Below, piece after piece: positions 7,029-12,857 of a stretch of DNA of 19,544 nt. The DNA lies in the NCBI GenBank assembly GCA_033856235.1, contig JAWVFI010000169.1, positions 1-19,544 of the forward strand, read 5' to 3'. This DNA comes from DASXRU01 sp033856235 (GTDB lineage: Bacteria > Acidobacteriota > Blastocatellia > Pyrinomonadales > Pyrinomonadaceae). Under the pieces are notes generated by a model, which saw only the letters and a list, made by a program, of their open reading frames with translations, was not told where the DNA came from and did not search any database. The translations under genes and the position numbers were made by a program. Each line of letters begins with the position of its first letter. The stretch's first letter is position 1.

Positions 7029-7658
7029 CTAAATCGGAACCACGCCGCGAACCGCTGCGATGAAGTCGGTGGTCTTCTGGCGATCCTTGCGACCCGGAGC
7101 TGATTCCAGCCTACTACACGCATCGACGCCATAGGGACGCACGGCCGTAATCGCGGCGGCAATGTTTTCCGCCGAAAGCCCTCCGGATAGAAACAGTTTG
7201 TTTACGAGAGGACGCGTCTGCGCCGCGATGGCCCAATCAATCACCTTCCCGGTTCCACCTAGCAAGTCCCGATCAAAGGCATCAAGCAAAATCGCATCTG
7301 TTTCGTACGCAGTAGCATCTTCGGGCCGAAATGCCTGGTTAACTCGAAGGGCCTTGATCACGTTGAGACCTTCAAAGGCTCGGCAGTATTCCGGCGACTC
7401 GTCACCGTGAAGTTGGATGGTGAACACTCCAGCTTCTCCGGCAACGCGGGCAACTACCGCGGGATCGCCTTCGTTGGCAAACACGCCGACTGCGGTTACC
7501 GTCGCCGGCAAACGCGCGATGATGTCACGCGCCGCGGCGGACTCAATGAACCGGGGACTGGGCCGATAAAAGTTGAAGCCGAGCGCGTCCGCACCGGCCT
7601 CAACCGCCGCCAGGGCATCGTCAAGATTGGTAATGCCGCAAATCTTTACTTTAGTCAT
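7029..7658 (-). CDS. trpF: Phosphoribosylanthranilate isomerase
   Basis: TrpF converts N-(5-phosphoribosyl)anthranilate to the carboxyphenylamino-deoxyribulose phosphate, the step between TrpD and TrpC. The 209-residue TIM barrel has general base Cys7 in MTKVKICGIT and general acid Asp126 in ILLDAF, the same numbers as in the Thermotoga enzyme. LGFNFYRPSPRF, TIQLHGDE and the LSGGLSAEN phosphate loop are present. The C-terminal motif reads GVDACSRLESAPGRKD, a variant of the usual DVSSGVE-PG-KD. An in-frame ATG at 7721 exists but would add 21 residues made from repeat E; the ATG at 7658 gives the canonical N-terminus. Repeat E starts 7 nt upstream, leaving only a weak AAGAG as ribosome site. 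It is a stand-alone gene, not fused to trpC. Confidence 0.96.
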   Translation of the reverse strand: MTKVKICGITNLDDALAAVEAGADALGFNFYRPSPRFIESAAARDIIARLPATVTAVGVFANEGDPAVVARVAGEAGVFTIQLHGDESPEYCRAFEGLNVIKALRVNQAFRPEDATAYETDAILLDAFDRDLLGGTGKVIDWAIAAQTRPLVNKLFLSGGLSAENIAAAITAVRPYGVDACSRLESAPGRKDRQKTTDFIAAVRGVVPI

Positions 7659-7665
7659 ACTCTTA

Positions 7666-7780
7666 TGGAGTGCGCCGGCAGAGCGAAGCGGCGACGGTGC
7701 TTTGGATATCGGTGATCCCACCTTTTCTCACTGTGCTTTGATCCAAAGCGGTGTCGCGCTCCGCTCGCCAGCGCACTCCA
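7666..7780. repeat. Family E inverted doublet (trpC-trpF gap)
   Basis: Arms at 7666-7707 (42 bp) and 7741-7780 (40 bp) form an imperfect inverted repeat. Outer ends are TGGAGTGCGC and its inverse GCGCACTCCA; inner ends are GCTTTGGAT and ATCCAAAGC. Each arm can fold alone: CGCCG with CGGCG in the left, GCGCT with AGCGC in the right. The 33-nt spacer is less structured. It fills almost all of the 137 bp between trpC and trpF and reaches within 7 nt of the trpF start. Confidence 0.82.
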
Positions 7781-7795
7781 AATTCGTTGCCTTTC

Positions 7796-8590
7796 TCAAA
7801 AAGTCTCCCGCAACTCGCGCAAACGCTTTTCCGGATCGGGCGACCGCATCAGCATCTCGCCAATCAAGAAACCCTGGTAACCCAGTTCGTTGAGTCCACG
7901 CAGATCGTCAGCGGTATGCAAGCCGCTTTCGCTGATGCAAATCACATCTGGCGGCGCTTTTTGGATCAGCCGCGCGGAGGTGGCCAGCGAAACCTCGAAC
8001 GTATGCAAGTCACGATTATTCACGCCAATCAACGTGGCGCCGCAATTGGACGCCCGCTGCATCTCGGCTTCCGTGTGGACTTCGATCAGCACGTCCATGC
8101 CCAGCTCATCTTCGGCAACCGAACGTAGCTGGTGCAGACCGGCGTCGTCCAGGGCCGCCACGATCAGCAGGAGCGCATCCGCGCCTGCCGCCGCCGCCTC
8201 GTAAACCTGAAACTCGTCGAAGATGAAGTCCTTGCGCAGCACCGGCAAAGCGACCGCTCCACGGACGGCCCGCAAGTCCTCCAATGACCCGTGAAAGTAG
8301 TCTTCCTCAGTAAGAACAGAAACCGCAATCGCTCCGCCGCGTTCATAGGCCACGGCCAAGGCAACCGGATCGGCCGCCGCGCTGATTTCGCCACGAGAAG
8401 GCGATGCCCGCTTGATCTCTGCGATGATATTTATGCCCCGCCCGCCAATCAGTGCGTTGAGCAAATGATGCGGTCTAGCCTGCAGGCGCGCATCGATCGC
8501 CCTGGTCCGCATTGCAGCGATCGAGGTCTCCGCTCGTGCTGACCCCAGCCGAACCCGTTTCTTATCGATGATTTCTGCCAGGAAATTCAT
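7796..8590 (-). CDS. trpC: Indole-3-glycerol phosphate synthase
   Basis: TrpC closes the indole ring by decarboxylating cyclisation of the TrpF product, yielding indole-3-glycerol phosphate for TrpA. At 264 residues it is a monofunctional enzyme. Family active-site residues appear in order: Glu58 and Lys60 (IIAEIKRASPSRG), Lys120 (LPVLRKDFIFDEFQ), Glu170 (VLIEVHTEAE), Asn191 (IGVNNRDLHTFEV) and Ser222 (ISESG). The C-terminal GFLIGEMLMRS provides the phosphate loop. The ATG at 8590 gives the usual N-terminal MNFLAEIIDKKR; no strong Shine-Dalgarno precedes it. It lies 265 bp after trpD, a gap occupied partly by decamer repeat C1. Confidence 0.97.
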   Translation of the reverse strand: MNFLAEIIDKKRVRLGSARAETSIAAMRTRAIDARLQARPHHLLNALIGGRGINIIAEIKRASPSRGEISAAADPVALAVAYERGGAIAVSVLTEEDYFHGSLEDLRAVRGAVALPVLRKDFIFDEFQVYEAAAAGADALLLIVAALDDAGLHQLRSVAEDELGMDVLIEVHTEAEMQRASNCGATLIGVNNRDLHTFEVSLATSARLIQKAPPDVICISESGLHTADDLRGLNELGYQGFLIGEMLMRSPDPEKRLRELRETF

Positions 8591-8672
8591 CTAAATGGCT
8601 TTGTCATCAACCAAGCGCAAAGTGGTTGCGTCGTCCAGCCCAACTTTGCCCCTTCGGCGCAAAACTCCCATT

Positions 8673-8777
8673 TCATGTTCTTTAATGTTCTTCGTGCGTT
8701 TTCGTGAATCGTACCGCGATGCGTCAGCGCACGATTCACGAAACTACACGAAATCCCACGAAGTGACACGAATCAAC
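8673..8777. repeat. Family C decameric inverted array, copy C1 (trpD-trpC gap)
   Basis: The plus strand carries TTCGTG words at roughly 8689-8708 and the inverse CACGAA words at 8729-8777. In the right arm they recur every 10 bp (read on the minus strand: ATTCGTGTC, CTTCGTGGG, TTTCGTGTA, TTTCGTGAA). The two arms meet around an AATCGT/ACGATT core, so the unit is an inverted pair of 10-bp-period arrays. The rest of the 265-bp gap (8591-8855) shows nothing I recognise. Confidence 0.75.
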
Positions 8778-8855
8778 GCCGGTTTTGGGCATTGTCATTT
8801 GTTTGGTTGGAATTGCCGGGAGACTTTTTGTGCAAAGCTCGCCCGCAACTCATCC

Positions 8856-9884
8856 TTAGCTGGAACTCGTTGCTTTTGCCAACGCCTCTAACTTTGCGGA
8901 GGCCTCACCGCTGTCAATGGCGCGCTCCGCCAACTGGGTTGCACTGTGCAAATCGTCCGCGCGGCCGCCCACAAACAACGCGGCGGCTGCGTTCATCAAA
9001 ACCAGTTGGCGCGCTTCGTCTTGGCGTTCGCCGGACAACACTTGCCGAATCATCGCTGCGCTAGTCTCGGCATCAGCGCAATGTAAGTGCTCAATGGGCG
9101 CCATGTCGTACCCAAAATCGCCCGGCCCAATTTCAAAGGATTTCACGTCCCCGCTCTGTGCGGCGCTGACGAAGGTCCGGCCCGCAAGCGTCACCTCGTC
9201 CAGCCCATCTTCTCCGTGCACCACCCACGCGTGTTCGGTGCCCAGCATCGCCAACACTCGCGCCATCGGTTCCACCTTGTCTCGCCGCCACACGCCGACA
9301 ATCTGACGCGGCGCGTTGGCCGGGTTCGTTAGCGGACCGATTAGATTGAAAGTAGTTTGCACTCCAAGTTCGCGCCGCACCGCCGCGACGCGCGCCGTCG
9401 CTCCATGATAGAGCGGGGCGAACATGAAACAGATCCCAAGCTCATTCAGGCATCGTTCAGACACCTCGGGAGCGATAGAGACGTTCACTCCCAGCGCCGT
9501 CAGGACATCGGCGCTGCCGCACTTACTGCTGGCGGCCCGGTTGCCGTGCTTGGCGACCGGCAGGCCGGCGGCCGCAATCACAAAGGCCGCCGCCGTTGAC
9601 ACATTGAAGGTCTTGGCGCGGCTGGATCCGGTGCCAGCCGTATCAATAAAACATTCGTGCTGCGACTTCAGTGGCACGGCGCGGTCGCGCATCGCCTCCG
9701 CCATTCCAGCCAGCTCCTCCACAGTTTCGCCTTTGGCGGCGAGGGCTATCAAGGCCGCTGCGATTTGCGCATCCGTGGAACCTTCCTCCAATAGCGCGGC
9801 AACGAATTCCGACGCCTCGGCGCGGTTCAGGTTTTCATCGCGCAGTAGGGCGGCTGTGAATCGGCGCAAAGGGTTTTCAGCCAT
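8856..9884 (-). CDS. trpD: Anthranilate phosphoribosyltransferase
   Basis: TrpD joins anthranilate to phosphoribosyl pyrophosphate, giving phosphoribosylanthranilate. With the ATG at 9884 the product has 342 residues, usual for the family. A GTG at 9908 would add eight residues, but MAENPLRRFTAALLRDENL is the more typical N-terminus. KHGNRAASSKCGSAD at 112-126 is the anthranilate/PRPP signature, and Asp229-Glu230 (GLDEVT) is the metal-binding pair. The first PRPP loop, normally GTGGDG, reads GTGSSR at 84-89, so the usual Asp is Ser. The rest of the family fold is intact. It follows trpG after about 49 bp with no repeat between them, the only repeat-free junction within the trp set. Confidence 0.95.
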   Translation of the reverse strand: MAENPLRRFTAALLRDENLNRAEASEFVAALLEEGSTDAQIAAALIALAAKGETVEELAGMAEAMRDRAVPLKSQHECFIDTAGTGSSRAKTFNVSTAAAFVIAAAGLPVAKHGNRAASSKCGSADVLTALGVNVSIAPEVSERCLNELGICFMFAPLYHGATARVAAVRRELGVQTTFNLIGPLTNPANAPRQIVGVWRRDKVEPMARVLAMLGTEHAWVVHGEDGLDEVTLAGRTFVSAAQSGDVKSFEIGPGDFGYDMAPIEHLHCADAETSAAMIRQVLSGERQDEARQLVLMNAAAALFVGGRADDLHSATQLAERAIDSGEASAKLEALAKATSSS

Positions 9885-9933
9885 CTCAATAAACGCCTTC
9901 TGGCGCACGGACCTAATATCGCGTTAACGAAAA

Positions 9934-10497
9934 CTAGAGCTTCAGGAAGTTTCCCAGAAGGCGCTTCCCATCCGGCGTCATTATCGATTCCGGGTGAAAC
10001 TGGACTCCCTCAATCTTCAACTGCCGATGGCGCAGGCCCATGATTACTCCCTCGGGGGTGGTGGCTGAAACCTCCAGACATACCGGCAGGGTTTTTCGCT
10101 CGACTTCCAGCGAATGATAGCGGCCGGCTTTGAAGCGATACTCGAGGCCTTCGAAAATCGTCTGGCCGTCGTGGCAAATCTCCGATGGCTTTCCATGAAA
10201 CAACTTGGAGGCGCGCACCACCCGTCCGCCAAAGACCTGGGCTATTGCCTGATGACCGAGGCAAACACCGAGGATCGGAATGCGCCCGCCGAAGTTTTCG
10301 ATGATCTTCAGTGACGCTCCCGCCTGATCCGGCGTCCCGGGACCGGGCGAGATGACGATCCTATCAGGCCAATTCGACTCAATCTCTTCGATTCTCACGT
10401 GGTCGTTACGCCGCACCTCAATCGCCTCGCCCAGCTCACCCAGATACTGCACCAGGTTGTAGGTGAAGGAATCGTAATTGTCGATGACGAGAAGCAT
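9934..10497 (-). CDS. trpG: Anthranilate synthase glutamine amidotransferase subunit
   Basis: TrpG hydrolyses glutamine and channels ammonia to TrpE for anthranilate synthesis; in many bacteria the same subunit also serves aminodeoxychorismate synthase (PabA role). The 187-residue class I amidotransferase has MLLVIDNYDSFTYNL at the start, the oxyanion strand ISPGPGTP (49-56), nucleophile Cys79 in GVCLGHQAIAQVFGG, and the His168/Glu170 pair in VQFHPES. It is a separate subunit rather than fused to TrpE or TrpD. The ATG at 10497 is fixed by the family N-terminus. No Shine-Dalgarno is visible: the heptamer array begins within a few bases upstream, and the leader is CGAAACCC words. Confidence 0.96.
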   Translation of the reverse strand: MLLVIDNYDSFTYNLVQYLGELGEAIEVRRNDHVRIEEIESNWPDRIVISPGPGTPDQAGASLKIIENFGGRIPILGVCLGHQAIAQVFGGRVVRASKLFHGKPSEICHDGQTIFEGLEYRFKAGRYHSLEVERKTLPVCLEVSATTPEGVIMGLRHRQLKIEGVQFHPESIMTPDGKRLLGNFLKL

Positions 10498-10500
10498 GGT

Positions 10501-11079
10501 TAGGGTTTCGGGTTTCGGGTTTCGAGTTTCGAGTTTCGGTTTCCGGGTTTCGAGTTTCGGGTTTCGGGTTTCAAGTTTTAAGCTTCGGGCTTCGAGCTTC
10601 GAGTTTCGGGCTTCGAGCTTTTGGTTTCCGGGATCTGGGTTCGGTTCCTAGTTTTAAGTTTCGAGTTTCGATTTTCTGGTTTACGGGGTTTCGAGTTTCA
10701 AATTTGACAGCTCGGGGGTTTCGCGTTTGTCGGATTTTGAGTTTGTGTTTTTGGGTTTCAGGCTATTAGCTATTTGGGCCGAATGTCAGGTCAGTGCGTT
10801 GCGGGGTTTGGCGGTTCAGGCATCAGGGTTCCGCGGGCGGGTTCTTTTCGTATGGTCAGGTGGACGGATTTTTTGTGTTATCAGGTTAGTGGTTTTTTTT
10901 TGATCTGAGATCTCAAATATCAGATCTCAGATCAAAACCTTGAAACCCGCTATTTTTGAGCCCGCACTTGAAATTCGCCAGTTGAGCCCCCGCCACTCAA
11001 AATCCAATCAAACTTGAAACCTCGCAACCCTTCGAACCCAAAACCCTAAACCCGGGACTCGAAACTCGAAACCCGACCC
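10501..11079. repeat. Family D heptamer-repeat island filling the trpG-ankyrin gap
   Basis: The 582-bp gap between the ankyrin stop and the trpG start holds no gene. From 10502 to about 10690 the plus strand is a degenerate tandem array of a 7-nt word, consensus TCGRGYT (TCGGGTT, TCGAGTT, TCGAGCT and variants). From about 10960 to 11079 the inverse words appear (CGAAACC, CGAAACT), the cleanest between 11030 and 11075. The middle (10690-10960) is G/T-rich and looser, with a perfect 16-bp hairpin at 10898-10937. The whole is one large inverted arrangement of heptamer arrays. It resembles in kind, not in word, the heptanucleotide STRR repeats known from filamentous cyanobacteria. Function unknown. 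Confidence 0.85.
10898..10937. repeat. Perfect 16-bp palindromic hairpin at the centre of the heptamer island
   Basis: TTTTGATCTGAGATCT at 10898-10913 is the exact inverse of 10922-10937, with the 8-nt loop CAAATATC. It contains repeated GATC and AGATCT sites, and its words also fall on a 7-nt period (GATCTGA, GATCTCA). The T-run lies before the hairpin on the plus strand and becomes an A-run after it on the minus strand, so it is not an intrinsic terminator for the genes here. Confidence 0.85.
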
Positions 11080-11922
11080 CTACTTCCTCAACCCCGCGGC
11101 CTGTAACAACGTTGCCACACCCGTCCGCTTGTTCCGGGTGGCCCAGACAGCGGCGGTCGCTCCCTTGTTGTCCTTCACGCCGGCATCGGCTCCCTTAGCC
11201 AGCAGCCAACGCACCACTTCATCCTGGCCGTAACTGGCAGCCCACATCAAAGGAGTGCCGCCCAGTTTGTTTCTCACATTCGGGTTGGCTCCTTTTGCCA
11301 ACAACCGCTCAGCCAACATCGCGTTACCGCGAAAAGCTGCGCCATGCAAAGCCGTATCGCCGGCATCGTCCTGATAGTTCGGGTCAGCGCCGCGCTCCAG
11401 CAGTTTCGTCGCTTGACCTTCACGCTCGTGCCAAACGGCGAGCATCAACGCTGAGGTGCCGTTCGGCGCCCGCCCTTTCAGATTCAAATCTTTCAGGTCC
11501 AGCAAAGCGTCTGCGGCAGCATCCTGTTCGCGCGTCAGCGCCAGGAGGAGCGCGCTCCACCCACCTCTTACTTCAACATTCGGGTCCGCGCCGCCCACAA
11601 GCAAAACGTTCAAGACTTCCAAATCGCCCCGCCCGGCAGCCGCCATTAAAGCCGTATCTCCATCATCCCCTTCGCGAGCATTGGGATTCATTCCCGCCGT
11701 GAGGAAGCCTTTCACTGCCATCACATCTCCCGCAGCTGCTGCCGCCAGGAAAGACTTTTCATTAAACTCGTAGCCGCGCAGCTTCAAAAACTGCTTTGTT
11801 GCTTCCGGCGTCGGCTGATTGCTGCCCGGCTGACGACAGCCCGACAACGAAAGGGTCAGGCAGATGATTATTGTCCAAAGTCCAATGTCCAACCTCCAGG
11901 TTCTAACATCGTTCGCTTCCAT
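11080..11922 (-). CDS. Ankyrin-repeat lipoprotein
   Basis: A predicted lipoprotein made of about six to seven ankyrin repeats, probably a periplasmic or membrane-anchored protein-binding scaffold. A hydrophobic segment IIICLTLSLSGC ends in a good lipobox (LSGC). Repeats run from about residue 55 (from the 11922 start) to the C-terminus, with G-TALM-AA-GRGDLEVL, LL-GGADPN and G-TPLMWAASYGQDEVV motifs. The start is uncertain: in-frame ATGs lie at 11955 and 11922, and I prefer 11922 because the longer form begins inside a repeat. Neither has a clear ribosome site. The stretch before the hydrophobic core (RTWRLDIGLWT) is encoded by heptamer words GGACATT/GGACTTT, so the signal peptide partly derives from repeat D2. 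The partner and role are unknown. Confidence 0.85.
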   Translation of the reverse strand: MEANDVRTWRLDIGLWTIIICLTLSLSGCRQPGSNQPTPEATKQFLKLRGYEFNEKSFLAAAAAGDVMAVKGFLTAGMNPNAREGDDGDTALMAAAGRGDLEVLNVLLVGGADPNVEVRGGWSALLLALTREQDAAADALLDLKDLNLKGRAPNGTSALMLAVWHEREGQATKLLERGADPNYQDDAGDTALHGAAFRGNAMLAERLLAKGANPNVRNKLGGTPLMWAASYGQDEVVRWLLAKGADAGVKDNKGATAAVWATRNKRTGVATLLQAAGLRK

Positions 11923-11985
11923 AAGCCGGGGCTTGAAGATTTGGCTGAATGACATTGGACGTTGGACTTTTCGACTTTGGACGTC
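11872..11985. repeat. Family D2 heptamer inverted pair around the ankyrin gene start
   Basis: The plus strand at 11872-11910 reads heptamers GTCCAAA, GTCCAAT, GTCCAAC and degenerates onward. At 11951-11985 the inverse words appear (ATTGGAC, GTTGGAC, TTTGGAC). The left arm lies inside the ankyrin coding sequence, the right arm between its upstream ATG and the cyclophilin stop. Same period as the island at 10501-11079, but a different word. Confidence 0.75.
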
Positions 11986-12642
11986 TTATTTACAGGCTGC
12001 GACAACGGCCCGCGTTATCTTTACCGGAGTCGCAGGTTTGTCGCCGTCCACTGGCGCATGATTGATCGCGTCTGCGACCTCAATCCCTTTGACGACGCGT
12101 CCGAACGCGGCGAACGTTCCGTCCAGATGCGGGCCATCGCCGACGAGAATGAAGAAGTGTGTGGAAGCGCTGTTCGGTTCTTCGCCGCGCGCCATGGAAA
12201 CAATCCCGCGAACATGTTTGATCTCACTGGGCTCGTCCGGCAGCTTGCGCGACATGCGTTTAGCCATCTCGACGCTCCACTTCTCGCCAGTGGAGAGGTT
12301 GCCACCCTGGATCACGAAATCCTTGACTACGCGACTGAAGGTCGTGGTATCGAGGGCGCCGGTGGCCGACAAGTTCAGGAAGTTGCGCACTGACTCCGGA
12401 GCCACGGTGGGCAGCATCTCGATAACAATGGCGCCGGGTTCGGTTTCCAGCGTTACGCACTGGCCCGTCATGCGGGCCACCGTCGCCCCATCAAAAGGCT
12501 CCCTGGGCGGCGGTGTTTCCATAGGAGTAGCGGCGGGCTTGGCCGGCGCCGCCGCCGGCTTCTTTGGGTCCTGACCCAGGCCCGTCACCGTCGCGGCCCC
12601 GACCGAGCAACACAACAAAAAAGTGATCGCTAAGGTTTTCAT
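11986..12642 (-). CDS. Secreted cyclophilin-type peptidyl-prolyl isomerase
   Basis: Catalyses cis-trans isomerisation of prolyl bonds, presumably helping folding in the periplasm. The 218-residue product has a signal peptide (MKTLAITFLLCCSVGAATVTG), a Pro/Ala-rich linker (about 26-50) and a cyclophilin domain (60-215). The catalytic Arg104 lies in FSRVVKDFVIQGG, with Gln112 following; NSASTHFFILVGDG supplies Phe163, and His172 (PHLDGTFAAFG) stands where eukaryotic cyclophilins have Trp. An in-frame ATG at 12735 would add 31 residues running into decamer repeat C2 and bury the signal peptide, so I take 12642. The ribosome site is weak. It lies 63 bp before the upstream ankyrin ATG (11922), between trpE and trpG, but has no known biosynthetic link. 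Confidence 0.93.
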   Translation of the reverse strand: MKTLAITFLLCCSVGAATVTGLGQDPKKPAAAPAKPAATPMETPPPREPFDGATVARMTGQCVTLETEPGAIVIEMLPTVAPESVRNFLNLSATGALDTTTFSRVVKDFVIQGGNLSTGEKWSVEMAKRMSRKLPDEPSEIKHVRGIVSMARGEEPNSASTHFFILVGDGPHLDGTFAAFGRVVKGIEVADAINHAPVDGDKPATPVKITRAVVAACK

Positions 12643-12723
12643 AGAAAGCAACAACCCCGCTAGGGTCAGGCGCCGGCTGGCTTTGCAAAATAAAGCGCCC
12701 TGATGATCTTCAAGTCCTGCCTT

Positions 12724-12832
12724 GATTCGTGTCAATTCGTGAATTTCGTGGGATTTCGTGAATCGTGCGCTGAAGAATCGGAGTCATACGGTTCACGAAA
12801 TTACACTAACCACACTAACGAACACGAAATTA
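12724..12832. repeat. Family C decameric inverted array, copy C2 (trpE-cyclophilin gap)
   Basis: The left arm 12724-12770 repeats TTCGTG about every 10 bp (ATTCGTGTC, ATTCGTGAA, TTTCGTGGG, TTTCGTGAA) and ends AATCGTGCGC, exactly as in C1. The right arm 12783-12832 has the inverse, CACGAA and CACTAA words, again on a 10-bp period. Copies C1 and C2 share the stretch GGGATTTCGTG and the AATCGTGCGCTGA junction. It lies in the gap between the trpE stop and the true cyclophilin start. Confidence 0.75.
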
Positions 12833-12857
12833 GAGTCTTTGTGAAAAGCTTCGCACC

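Noticed and set aside
10898..10937. Intrinsic terminator between the ankyrin gene and trpG
   Set aside because: In the direction of transcription the stem is followed by A residues; the T-run is on the wrong side.
10501..11079. CRISPR array
   Set aside because: The repeat unit is 7 bp with no unique spacers of constant length, and no cas genes are in the window.
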